Below are positions 52,164 to 60,346 of a DNA stretch of 64,000 bases, piece after piece. The notes under the pieces are model-generated. The model saw only the letters and a program-made list of their open reading frames with translations. It searched no databases and had not been told where the DNA came from. Position 1 is the first letter of the stretch. Every line of letters begins with the position of its first letter. Source of the DNA: Roseomonas sp. AR75 (GTDB taxonomy: Bacteria; Pseudomonadota; Alphaproteobacteria; Acetobacterales; Acetobacteraceae); the NCBI RefSeq assembly GCF_005222815.1, contig NZ_STGB01000001.1, positions 868,001 to 932,000 on the forward strand. Direction: 5' to 3'. The position numbers were made by a program, and so were the translations under genes.

Positions 52164-52901
52164 TCAGACCCCGAGATAGAATTTCCGAACGAGCTGATTG
52201 TCGTTCAGTTCGGCCGCTGAGGCGCCCGCGAACTCGATGCGGCCATGCACGATGACATAGCCGCGGTCGGCGATGCGCACCGCCTGCTGGAAGTTCTGCT
52301 CCGCCATGAGCACGGTCAGGCCGAGCCGCTTCTGCAACTCCGCGATCTTCTCCATGGTGCGCGCGACCAGCACCGGCGCCAGCCCCACCGACGGCTCGTC
52401 CACCAGCAGGATGCGCGGCGCGGCCATGATGGCGCGGCCCAGCGCCACCATCTGCTGTTCTCCGCCGCTCATGCTGCCCACGGCCTGGCGACGGCGCTCC
52501 TTCAGGCGCGGGAAGCAGTCGTAGCAGAAGTCGAGGCTGCGGTGCCGCTCAGGCCGCGCGGCGGCGCGCCAGGCGCCGAGCAGCAGGTTCTCCTCGACGC
52601 TGAGCCGCGGAAACAGGCGCCGGCCTTCCGGCACCAGCACGATGCCGAGTTCCACGATCTGCTCGGGCGACAGGCCGACGAGATCGATGTCGCGCCCGTC
52701 GAGCGAGGCACGGATACTGCCCTGCGCCGGCCGCAGCAGCCCCATCACGCACCGCATCAGCGTGGACTTGCCATTGCCGTTGGTGCCGAGCAGCGCCACC
52801 GTCTCGTTGGTGTCCACGCGGACGGAGACATCCTCCAGCACGCGCACCGCGCCGTAGCCGGCGTGCAGCCCGCTGATCTCCAGGCTGGCGCTACCGACCA
52901 A
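52164..52901 (-). CDS. livF: LivF-type branched-chain-class ABC ATPase
   Basis: 245 residues from a TTG start at 52901, chosen because GGAGG lies about 8 nt upstream and the family N-terminus (LEISGLHAGYGAVRVLEDV) follows; a longer frame adds arginine-rich sequence antiparallel to livG. Walker A GTNGNGKST, signature MSGGEQQM, Walker B ILLVDEPSVGLAP. It overlaps livG by 11 nt. The cargo is probably not an amino acid given the attached dioxygenase. Confidence 0.9.
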   Translation of the reverse strand: MVGSASLEISGLHAGYGAVRVLEDVSVRVDTNETVALLGTNGNGKSTLMRCVMGLLRPAQGSIRASLDGRDIDLVGLSPEQIVELGIVLVPEGRRLFPRLSVEENLLLGAWRAAARPERHRSLDFCYDCFPRLKERRRQAVGSMSGGEQQMVALGRAIMAAPRILLVDEPSVGLAPVLVARTMEKIAELQKRLGLTVLMAEQNFQQAVRIADRGYVIVHGRIEFAGASAAELNDNQLVRKFYLGV

Positions 52902-53616
52902 GATAGGCCTCCTCGACCTCCGGCAGCGCGAGCACGGCGCGCGGCGCGCCATCGGCGATCTTGCGGCCGGCGACAAAGACCACCAGGCGCTCGGAGAACT
53001 CCGTCACGGCGCGCATGACGTGCTCGATCATGATCACCGTCGTGCCGAGCCTGTTCAGGCGGAACAGCAGGGCGAGGATCTGGTCCACCTCGGCATGCGA
53101 AAGCCCCGCCATTGCCTCATCCGCCACCAGCAGGCGCGGACGCAGCGCGATGGCGCGGGCGAGTTCCAGGCGGCGCTGATCCACCTGCGTCAGCTCGCGC
53201 GGCCGCAGCCGCGCCTTGCCGGCGAGTTCCACCGCTTCGAGGCATTCCAGCGCCCGCGCCTGCACGGCGGTGTGCGTCTTCGGTCGGTCCGGGCCGAACA
53301 GCAGTGGCACGCTGACATTCTCCAGCACGCTCATGCTGTGGAACGGTCGCGGCAACTGGAAGGTACGCGCCAGGCCCAGATGCCCGCGCTCATGCGGCGT
53401 CAGGCGCGCCAGCCTGCGGCCATCGAAGACGAAGCTGCCGTCATGCGAGGGAAAGGCGCCGCCCAGGCAATTGACGAAGGTGCTCTTGCCCGACCCGTTC
53501 GGCCCGATCAGCCCCAGGCGCTCTCCCACGCGGACCTCCAGGTCCACATCCTGCAAGGCGACGAAGCCGCCGAAGCGCTTGCCGACGCGCTCGGCTTTCA
53601 GCAGCACGGCGCTCAC
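52891..53616 (-). CDS. livG: LivG-type ABC ATPase with divergent signature motif
   Basis: 241 residues. Walker A GPNGSGKST is intact, but the ABC signature that normally reads LSxGQ is LTQVDQRRLELARAI. Walker B is LLVADEAMAGLS with A for the usual L and A for P (DEA). EHVMRAV provides the switch histidine. This is a known style in some LivG subfamilies but implies asymmetric ATP sites with LivF. The ATG overlaps the livM stop (ATGA). Confidence 0.9.
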   Translation of the reverse strand: MSAVLLKAERVGKRFGGFVALQDVDLEVRVGERLGLIGPNGSGKSTFVNCLGGAFPSHDGSFVFDGRRLARLTPHERGHLGLARTFQLPRPFHSMSVLENVSVPLLFGPDRPKTHTAVQARALECLEAVELAGKARLRPRELTQVDQRRLELARAIALRPRLLVADEAMAGLSHAEVDQILALLFRLNRLGTTVIMIEHVMRAVTEFSERLVVFVAGRKIADGAPRAVLALPEVEEAYLGR

Positions 53617-54593
53617 CGGTGTCCGCCCTTGCCGAACAGGCCGAGGATGCCGCGCGGCGCGGCGACGACAAAGACCACCAGCACCACGCCGACGATCATC
53701 AGGTTGGCCGCGGAGGAGATCGTCACCGTCGCCGCCTGTTGCAGGGACGCCAGCAACACCGCCCCGATCACCGGTCCCAGCCAGGTGCCGGCGCCGCCGA
53801 TCAGTGGCATGGCGATGGCGTTCACCGAATAGGCAAGGCCGAAGGCCGATTCCGGGTTGAGGTAGCCGGCGTAGTAGGGCAGCGGTGCGCCGGCCACCGC
53901 CATGAGCGCCGCGCTGAGCGTCGTTGCGATCAGCTTCAGCCGCAAGGTGGGCACGCCCGCGGCCTCCGCGGCGCGCTCGTCGTCGCGCAGCGCAGCGAGC
54001 CCCCGGCCTACACGGGAGAGTTCGATCCAGCGGGCGACACCGACCGCCATCACCGACAGTGCCAGCATGACGACGAACAGGAATTCGCCGTAGCTGGCGA
54101 AGGGCGGGATGGATTGCGGCCGCACCACATAGGCGCCCCGGGAGCCGCCCACATAGCTCCAGTTCACGACGACGGTGTGCAGCAGTACTGCCAGGCTCAG
54201 CGTGGCAATGGCGAAATACACGCCGCGCAGCCGCAGCGTCAGGTAGCCCGTGCCCAGCCCCACCAGCGCGCCGATCCCGGCGGCAGCGACGATGCAGGGC
54301 AACAGGTCGAGCCCGAAGGCCTTCCGCAGCGCGACCGTGGTGTAGGCGCCCACCGCCATGAAACCGGCCGCGCCGAAATTCACATAGCCCGCATAGCCGC
54401 CGAGGATGTTCCAGGCGGTCGCCAGCACGACGTATTGCAGGATGAAGTAGCCGGCGAACCAGGCGTATTCGTTGCCGACCAGCCGCAACCCCACGACAAG
54501 CGCGGCCGAGAGTAGCAGCGCCCCGGCCCAGAAGCCGAGATGATTGCCGCCGGCGCGCGGCAGGCCCAGATCCGCCGCAGTCCGCCGGCTCAT
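53613..54593 (-). CDS. livM: LivM-type ABC permease
   Basis: 326 residues with about nine to ten membrane helices. Family markers are YAGYVNFGAAGFMAVGAYT, the GRGLAALRDDERAAEAAGV coupling loop, and IGGAGTWLGPVIGAVLL. It overlaps livG downstream and livH upstream by 4 nt each. Confidence 0.93.
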   Translation of the reverse strand: MSRRTAADLGLPRAGGNHLGFWAGALLLSAALVVGLRLVGNEYAWFAGYFILQYVVLATAWNILGGYAGYVNFGAAGFMAVGAYTTVALRKAFGLDLLPCIVAAAGIGALVGLGTGYLTLRLRGVYFAIATLSLAVLLHTVVVNWSYVGGSRGAYVVRPQSIPPFASYGEFLFVVMLALSVMAVGVARWIELSRVGRGLAALRDDERAAEAAGVPTLRLKLIATTLSAALMAVAGAPLPYYAGYLNPESAFGLAYSVNAIAMPLIGGAGTWLGPVIGAVLLASLQQAATVTISSAANLMIVGVVLVVFVVAAPRGILGLFGKGGHR

Positions 54594-55471
54594 GTCGCCT
54601 TCCCGAACAGGCCTTGCGGGCGGAAGGCGAGCACCAGCAGCAGCGCGCCGAAGGCGACAGCCGGCGACCAGGAAGGGCCGTACAGCGCCGCCGTCACGTT
54701 CTCCGCGACGCCGAAGGCAAGCGCCGCGAGCACGCAGCCGGCGATGCTCGCCATGCCGCCCATGATGACGATGGCGAAGACGCGCCCGATGAACACATGG
54801 CCGGCCCAGGGATCGATCGGCTGCACCACCACAAGCGCGCCCCCTGCCAGCCCGGCGAACGCGACGGAGATGCCGAAGGCCAGCCGCTTGATGCGCACGG
54901 GGTCGATCGCCAGCAATCGCAGCGCCTCCGGGTCCTGCGCCACGGCGGCGATCGCGCGGCCGGTGAAGCTGTAGCGCAGGAACAGCAGCAGCGCCCCGAT
55001 CGCCGCCAGTGCCGCAACGGCCGGCACCAGCATCCGCAGCGGCAGGTCGATCTCGCCCAGGAACCAGGTGACATAGGCATAGGGCGGCTCGACGAAGCGC
55101 TGGTCCGCGCCGAAGCTCATCACCAGGCCGACCTCGATGATGAACATCAGGCCGAAGAAGAACGCCAGGCCCTGCAACGCCTCGTCGCCGCGCCGTTCGA
55201 AGAAGCGGTGATAGGCGGTGTAGATGCCGGCACCCAGCAGCCAGAAGGCCGGCGCCAGCAACAGCGCCGCCAGCAGCGGGTCCAGCCCCGTCATGCCGGT
55301 CAGCACGACCACGGCGAAGGCGCCCAGCACCATCAGCGCGGGGTGCGCGATGTTGACGATGTCCAGCATGCCGAAGGAGACCGCGAGACCCACCGCCGCG
55401 GCAGCGTAGAGGCTGCCGAGCAGGAGTCCCGAGACCACCGCGTTCAGCAGCAGCGCGAGCTCGGGATCCAT
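54590..55471 (-). CDS. livH: LivH-type ABC permease
   Basis: 293 residues, about eight membrane helices. Markers are LLGSLYAAAAVGLAVSFGMLDIVNIAHPA at the N-terminus, AVAQDPEALRLLAIDPVRIK (coupling loop) and VIMGGMASIAGCVLAALAFG. It starts 22 nt after the binding-protein stop. Confidence 0.93.
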   Translation of the reverse strand: MDPELALLLNAVVSGLLLGSLYAAAAVGLAVSFGMLDIVNIAHPALMVLGAFAVVVLTGMTGLDPLLAALLLAPAFWLLGAGIYTAYHRFFERRGDEALQGLAFFFGLMFIIEVGLVMSFGADQRFVEPPYAYVTWFLGEIDLPLRMLVPAVAALAAIGALLLFLRYSFTGRAIAAVAQDPEALRLLAIDPVRIKRLAFGISVAFAGLAGGALVVVQPIDPWAGHVFIGRVFAIVIMGGMASIAGCVLAALAFGVAENVTAALYGPSWSPAVAFGALLLVLAFRPQGLFGKAT

Positions 55472-55493
55472 ACCGGGATGTGCGCGCCGGCGA

Positions 55494-56765
55494 TCAGGTG
55501 TTCCCGGCGCCGTAGGGCGTGCGGAGCTGGCCGGAGCGGTAGCGCGGCGGATAGAGGATCACCTGCGTGCCCGGCTGCGCGAAGCGCTGGAGGTTGCCGT
55601 CCGTCACCCCCTGGAACTGCACGTAGAGGTTCCGCTCCTCGGTCCATTCGCCAAGCTGGTCGAAGCGCAGCGGGCCGATCACCGTATCGAACTGGTTCGC
55701 ATGCATGTCCGCCGCCAGTGCAGCCTGGTCGATCCGCCCGACTCGCCGCACCGCCTGTTCCAGCACCTGCATCTGCGAATAGGCCAGCGGCGGCACATAG
55801 AGGCCGAGGCGGTCCACATTCTCGCGCTCCGCCACGGCCCGATAGCGCGTCAGCAGCGCGTCCACGCCGGGGAACTGCATGGTCGGCTCCGGCGCATAAA
55901 CGTCCCAGTTGACCATGTTGTTCAGGATCGGGCCGAGCTGCGCCTTCAGCGCCGCGATCTGCGGCCCGATCATCGCGCCGCCGAACATGCGCGCGGAGAG
56001 CCGCGCCTCGCTCGCCGCGCGCAGCAGGCCGACGGAATCCGGCGGATAGGAGCTGATGTAGATCAGGTCCGGCCGCGCCGCCTGGATGCCGCGGATGATC
56101 GGCGAGAAATCCACCGTGCCCGGCGGGTATGACCGGTCGTAGACGATGCGCAGGCCGAGCTGCCGCGCCAGGAAACGCGCGCTTTCCACCGATCGCTGGG
56201 AGAAGTCCGCATCCAGCGCGGCGATGGCGATGCTGCGCGGCTTCGGGTCCATCGCCATGGCGATGTCCATGTAGCCCTTCGCGAAGGTCTCCTTGATGTT
56301 GGAGCCCACGGGGCAGATGTTGAAGTGCTTGTCGTAGCGGAACTCGTGGTTCACGCCGGTGCCGAGCAGCGTGACGAACACCATGTTCCGCTGCATCACC
56401 ACCGGCATCGCCGGCGCGATGATCGCCGTCGCGTAGCCCGATACGACGAGATCGACCTTATCCACGTCGATCAGCTTGGTGTAGATGCCCGGCACCTGGG
56501 CGCCGTTGCTCTGGTCGTCGTAGTGGACCAGTTCCACGGGTCGGCCGAGCAGTCCGCCGCGGCTGTTCACGTCCTGCGCCCAGATCTGATGGGTGACGAG
56601 CGCCGGCCGCCCGTTTCCGGCCAGGCCGCCGGTCAGCGACATGGAATAGCCGATGCGCAGCGGCGGCCCCGAAGGCGCCTGCGCCGCGGCAGGCCTTGCG
56701 CCAGCAGCAGCAGCAGCGGCGGCTGCGGAAAGCCGGCCCAAGCCCCGGCGTGTCATGCGGTCCAT
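55494..56765 (-). CDS. LivJ/K-type (type 1 fold) periplasmic binding protein
   Basis: 423 residues. A signal peptide with TRRGLGRLSAAAAAAAAGA ends near AAAQA. The mature protein begins LRIGYSMSLTGGLAGNGRP and continues with VNSRGGLLGRPVELVHYDDQSNG, as in aromatic- and amino-acid-binding proteins of the Liv class. GGAGGAGAG precedes the ATG at 56765. It follows the dioxygenase by 33 nt and precedes livH by 22 nt. The pairing with an intradiol dioxygenase suggests an aromatic acid as cargo. Confidence 0.92.
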   Translation of the reverse strand: MDRMTRRGLGRLSAAAAAAAAGARPAAAQAPSGPPLRIGYSMSLTGGLAGNGRPALVTHQIWAQDVNSRGGLLGRPVELVHYDDQSNGAQVPGIYTKLIDVDKVDLVVSGYATAIIAPAMPVVMQRNMVFVTLLGTGVNHEFRYDKHFNICPVGSNIKETFAKGYMDIAMAMDPKPRSIAIAALDADFSQRSVESARFLARQLGLRIVYDRSYPPGTVDFSPIIRGIQAARPDLIYISSYPPDSVGLLRAASEARLSARMFGGAMIGPQIAALKAQLGPILNNMVNWDVYAPEPTMQFPGVDALLTRYRAVAERENVDRLGLYVPPLAYSQMQVLEQAVRRVGRIDQAALAADMHANQFDTVIGPLRFDQLGEWTEERNLYVQFQGVTDGNLQRFAQPGTQVILYPPRYRSGQLRTPYGAGNT

Positions 56766-56798
56766 TGATTCTCTCCTCCCTGATCGGCGCGCGGCGCT

Positions 56799-57704
56799 TC
56801 AGCCGGCAGGCACAAGCTTGGATGGATCTGATCCGACCCGCCCGCCGCTGCCATCCGTCTCGCGCGAGAGCGTGAAGTCATAGCGCACGCTCGGCATCCT
56901 CGGCACCGGGGCATCCGGCAGATCCGTGCGGTCGGTCACCACGAGCGACTTGGAGACGCCGAAGACCGTGTCGCTGTCCACATGCTTGTCGTCGCCGAAA
57001 TACAGCGCCGTCACCAGCTCCCGGTAGCCCGGCGCGGCGACGAGGATGTGGATATGGGCGGGCCGGAAGCCATGCCGGCCCTGCTTGCGCACCAGCTCGC
57101 CGACCGGCCCATCCATCGGGATGGAGTAGCCGAGCGGTTTCAGCGTGCGGAAATGAAAACGCCCCTCCGCATCGCAGCGCAGCCGGCCCCGCATCTCCAT
57201 CACCTCGGGGTCATGCGCCTGCAGGTCGTACATCCCCTCCGCATCGGTCTGCCACACATCGACCCAGGCCCCGCCGATGCCCTTCCCCGCGGAGTCCGTG
57301 ACCTGGCCGTAGAGCATGATCTCCGGCCCCTGGGAGCGCTGCGCGATGCTGCCGCCAAGCGCAATCTCCGGTGCCTGTTCGCGGAAGAATGGGCCGAGCA
57401 GGCTGGTCTCGGTGCCCGCGGCTTCGCGCCCCTGCGAGTCATGCATCACGTTCACCAGGCGCGACAGGCCCAGCGTGTCGGACAGCAGGATGAATTCCTG
57501 CCGTATCGGCGTGCACATCTGGCCGACGGCGGTGAGGAAGGCGATGCCCTTGAGCCATTCCTCGGGGGTGAGGTTCACCTCGCGCGCGAATGCGTGCAGG
57601 TGGCGCACCGCCGCCTCCATGATCTCCCGCAGGCGAGGGTCGGGCGTCGTCGCCATCTGGGCGATGACGGCATCGGTGACGTTCTCGGCGTTCAGGTCCT
57701 GCAC
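56799..57704 (-). CDS. Intradiol ring-cleavage dioxygenase, hydroxyquinol/catechol 1,2-dioxygenase type
   Basis: 301 residues. It opens an aromatic ring between two vicinal hydroxyls using Fe(III). The ligands Tyr159 (DAEGMYD), Tyr193 (LGYSIP), His217 and His219 (RPAHIHI) are all present, with spacing like hydroxyquinol 1,2-dioxygenases. An N-terminal linker/dimer domain of about 100 residues is also present. It is the first gene of the operon leading into the Liv importer. No maleylacetate reductase is in the window. Confidence 0.93.
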   Translation of the reverse strand: MQDLNAENVTDAVIAQMATTPDPRLREIMEAAVRHLHAFAREVNLTPEEWLKGIAFLTAVGQMCTPIRQEFILLSDTLGLSRLVNVMHDSQGREAAGTETSLLGPFFREQAPEIALGGSIAQRSQGPEIMLYGQVTDSAGKGIGGAWVDVWQTDAEGMYDLQAHDPEVMEMRGRLRCDAEGRFHFRTLKPLGYSIPMDGPVGELVRKQGRHGFRPAHIHILVAAPGYRELVTALYFGDDKHVDSDTVFGVSKSLVVTDRTDLPDAPVPRMPSVRYDFTLSRETDGSGGRVGSDPSKLVPAG

Positions 57705-57864
57705 GGCTTCCTCCTGCGGCGGCGCCTAGCGGGCCGCCCCGCCGCTTTCTAGCGCGCCGCAAGCCTGCGTGCCACAGGCTGCGCCGGTCAATGGCGGGCA
57801 GCGCCCTTGTGCGGCCAGGCGGCCCGTCCCATCCTCCGGCCGCGCCGGCGTGCGAGGAGACGAC

Positions 57865-58905
57865 ATGACGCGACTTCCCCTTCTGCCCACCACCGTCGTC
57901 GGCAGCTATCCTCAGCCGGCCTGGTTGGTGGACCAGTCGGTGCTGCGCAAGAACAACGTCGTGCCGCGCGTGCGCCTGAAGGAGATCTGGCGCGTGCCCG
58001 AGGATGCGCTGGAGCAGGCGCAGGACGACGCGACGATCATCGCCATCCGCGACATGGAGCGCGCGGGGATCGACATCATCACCGATGGCGAGATGCGGCG
58101 CGAAAGCTACTCCAACCGCTTCGCCCTGGCGCTGGATGGCGTGGACGTGGACGCGCCCGCGGTCGTGGTCGGCCGCATGGGCAAGCCGACGCCCGTGCCT
58201 CGCGTGGTGGGGGTGCTCCGCCGGCGCCATCCCGTGGAGGTGCGGGACGTGCAGTTCCTCTGCGCGAACACCGACCGTACCACGAAGATCACCCTGCCCG
58301 GCCCCTTCACGCTGTCGATGCAGGCGAAGGACGAGCATTACGGCGACGAGGAAGCCCTTGCCATGGCCTATGCCGAGGTGGTCGCCGAGGAAGCCCGTGA
58401 CCTGAAGGCGGCGGGCGTGGACGTGATCCAGCTAGACGAGCCGTGGCTGCAGGCGAAGCCGGAGCAGGCGAAGCGCTATGGCGTCAAGGCGATCAACCGT
58501 GCACTGGAAGGTGTCGGCGGCCCGACCATCGTGCATCTGTGCTTCGGCTACGCCGCGGTGGTGAGCGAGAAGCCCTCAGGCTACTCCTTCCTGCCGCAGC
58601 TTGCCGACAGCAGCGCCACCCAGATCTCCATCGAGGCGGCGCAGCCGAAGCTCGACCTCGGCATGCTGCGGGATCTCTCGACAAAGACGATCATGCTCGG
58701 GGTGCTCGACCTCGGTTCTGCCGAGGTGGAGAGCGCCGAGACGGTCGCGACGCGGCTGCGCGACGGGCTGCGCCACGTGGCGGCGGAACGGCTCGTCGCG
58801 GCACCGGATTGCGGCATGAAATACCTGCCGCGCGATCGCGCCTTCGGCAAGCTTCGGGCGCTGGCCGAAGGCGCGGCGATCGTGCGGCGCGAACTCGCGG
58901 GGTGA
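57865..58905 (+). CDS. MetE C-terminal-domain-like methyltransferase family protein
   Basis: 346 residues, only the catalytic half of cobalamin-independent methionine synthase. It begins LLPTTVVGSYPQPAWLV. Zinc-ligand segments HLCFGY and APDCGMKY are present, with IQLDEPWLQ between them. Short MetE-like proteins can transfer methyl groups from donors other than methyltetrahydrofolate, or demethylate aromatic and other substrates. GAGGAG precedes the ATG at 57865. It diverges from the dioxygenase gene with 160 nt between; I saw no riboswitch there. Confidence 0.9.
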   Translation: MTRLPLLPTTVVGSYPQPAWLVDQSVLRKNNVVPRVRLKEIWRVPEDALEQAQDDATIIAIRDMERAGIDIITDGEMRRESYSNRFALALDGVDVDAPAVVVGRMGKPTPVPRVVGVLRRRHPVEVRDVQFLCANTDRTTKITLPGPFTLSMQAKDEHYGDEEALAMAYAEVVAEEARDLKAAGVDVIQLDEPWLQAKPEQAKRYGVKAINRALEGVGGPTIVHLCFGYAAVVSEKPSGYSFLPQLADSSATQISIEAAQPKLDLGMLRDLSTKTIMLGVLDLGSAEVESAETVATRLRDGLRHVAAERLVAAPDCGMKYLPRDRAFGKLRALAEGAAIVRRELAG

Positions 58906-58910
58906 ACCAT

Positions 58911-58934
58911 CGGCGCTGGCGCATGCCGGCGCCG
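58911..58934. terminator. Hairpin between convergent MetE-like and DUF892 genes
   Basis: CGGCGCTGGC pairs with GCCGGCGCCG around a GCAT loop, ten pairs with one G-U. It lies 5 nt after the MetE-like stop and 7 nt before the stop of the convergent gene, so it can serve both directions. No T-run follows. Confidence 0.55.
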
Positions 58935-58941
58935 TGCAGGC

Positions 58942-59445
58942 TCAGGCCGCCTTGCGGTTGACGCGCGCCTCCGCCACCTCGCTCAGCTTGCGGTCGGCGG
59001 CGTATTCCTCGTCCAGGTTCTGTTGCAGCACGGAGGCGCAATCGTTCCGCCCGAGCTGCTTGGCGAAGGCGATCAGCGTGCCGTAGCGCGTGATCTCGTA
59101 GTGCTCCACCGCCTGTGCGGAAGAGATGATCGCGGCATCTGTCACCTCGTTGTCGTTGGCGACGCCGAGGATGTCCTTCGCCTCCTCGAGGATGCCGTCC
59201 ATGGCGGCGCAGGTGGTGCCCTTGACCGGCTGGTCGTGCATGCGGAACACCTGCTCCAGCCGCGTGATGTGGTTCTGCGTCTCGCTCAGATGGTGCTCCA
59301 GGCCCTGCTTCAGCATGGGATCGGAAGCCTTGCGGATCATGGTCGGCAGGTTCTTCGCGATCTGCTGCTCGGCATAGTAGATGTCCTGCAGCGTATGGAC
59401 GAAGAGATCGTCAAGCGTATTGATCTTTTTCGAGAACAGGCCCAT
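58942..59445 (-). CDS. DUF892/YciF-type ferritin-like protein
   Basis: 167 residues from ATG 59445, preceded by AGGAG. The four-helix-bundle pattern carries carboxylate/histidine motifs: LQDIYYAEQQI, LEHHLSETQNHITRLEQVF, AVEHYEITRYGTLIAFA, LQQNLDEEYAADRKL. Such proteins bind a diiron centre and are made under stress. Not in an operon. Confidence 0.92.
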   Translation of the reverse strand: MGLFSKKINTLDDLFVHTLQDIYYAEQQIAKNLPTMIRKASDPMLKQGLEHHLSETQNHITRLEQVFRMHDQPVKGTTCAAMDGILEEAKDILGVANDNEVTDAAIISSAQAVEHYEITRYGTLIAFAKQLGRNDCASVLQQNLDEEYAADRKLSEVAEARVNRKAA

Positions 59446-59539
59446 CGCGTCGGCACTCCTTTGGCTGGCGTTGCGGATAGCTCCGGGCGGACGGGCAAGC
59501 CCACCCTGAGCCGCACCAACGCCTCGCCTCACCGCCGGT

Positions 59540-60229
59540 TCAGGCTTGTTCCCGCGCTTGCCCCGCAAGCCGCCCCAGCACGTCCGCGGTCCGCGCCAGG
59601 TGCCGTTCGATCACCGCCTGGGCCGCGGCGGCGTCCCGGCTCGTCAGCGCCGTCACCAGGTCCCAGTGATCCGCCTGCTGCACGGCGATGCCGAGCTCGG
59701 TGGCGAAAGCCCGCACGTAGCGCTCCACATTGGTCCGCTGCACGCGGATCAGCTCCACGAGACGCGGCCAGCGAGAGGCCGCATGCACACCGTCGTGGAA
59801 GGCGGTGTTCAGCGCCATCCAGCCCGCGTCGCGCCCGCGGGCGCGGTCCATGCGCTGCAGGATCCTGCGCAGCCGGCCGAGTTCCATGTCAGAGATGCGC
59901 TGCGCCGCCTCGCCCACGGCCAGGCGCTCCAGGGCGATGCGGATGGCGAAGAGTTCGCGGAAATCGTCGGCCGAGAGCCGCGTGACCTCGACGCCGCGAT
60001 AGGGCAGCACGCGCACCAGCCCCTCGGCCTCGAGCTGCTTCAGCGCGTCGCGCACCGGCGTGCGGCTGACGCCGTGCTGGGCCGCGATCTCCTCGATGTC
60101 GAGCCGCGCTCCGGCGGCCACGCGCCCGCGCAGGATGCCTGCCCGCAGGGCGGCGGCAACCGCTTCCTGCCGGCTCGGAAAGCCGCCCGCGAACGGAGTC
60201 GCCTTGCGCTGCTGCGGAGACACTGCCAT
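59540..60229 (-). CDS. GntR/FCD-family transcriptional regulator
   Basis: 229 residues. The winged helix (LDIEEIAAQHGVSRTPVRDALKQLEAEGLVRV) is at residues 42-75. The FCD effector domain follows, with FHDGVHAASRWPRL and an ERHLAR helix that supplies metal-ligand histidines. It diverges from the tctC-type operon at 60347 and so is probably its regulator, responding to an organic acid. A TAATATATTA palindrome is directly upstream of its start. Confidence 0.92.
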   Translation of the reverse strand: MAVSPQQRKATPFAGGFPSRQEAVAAALRAGILRGRVAAGARLDIEEIAAQHGVSRTPVRDALKQLEAEGLVRVLPYRGVEVTRLSADDFRELFAIRIALERLAVGEAAQRISDMELGRLRRILQRMDRARGRDAGWMALNTAFHDGVHAASRWPRLVELIRVQRTNVERYVRAFATELGIAVQQADHWDLVTALTSRDAAAAQAVIERHLARTADVLGRLAGQAREQA

Positions 60230-60236
60230 GCTCGAT

Positions 60237-60246
60237 TAATATATTA
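60237..60246. promoter_or_regulatory. AT-rich palindrome, candidate GntR operator
   Basis: TAATATATTA is a perfect 10-bp palindrome in an AT island (60235-60250) within the 117-nt divergent region between the GntR gene and the tctC-type gene, only 8 nt from the regulator start. It stands out in a GC-rich context. Suitable for autoregulation and for control of the rightward operon. Confidence 0.5.
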
Positions 60247-60346
60247 CGTATCGCGCCAGTGAAAGAGCGCGACGCACCGGCAGGGGAGCCGCAGACACGG
60301 TCCACTTGGCGCCGCAGCGCCGAAACATCTCCAGGGAGACAGCTTC

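Noticed and set aside
57705..57864. Possible riboswitch upstream of the MetE-like gene
   Set aside because: I looked for SAM- or cobalamin-type conserved boxes and stems in the 160-nt gap and saw none; the region is plain GC-rich sequence with a normal Shine-Dalgarno.
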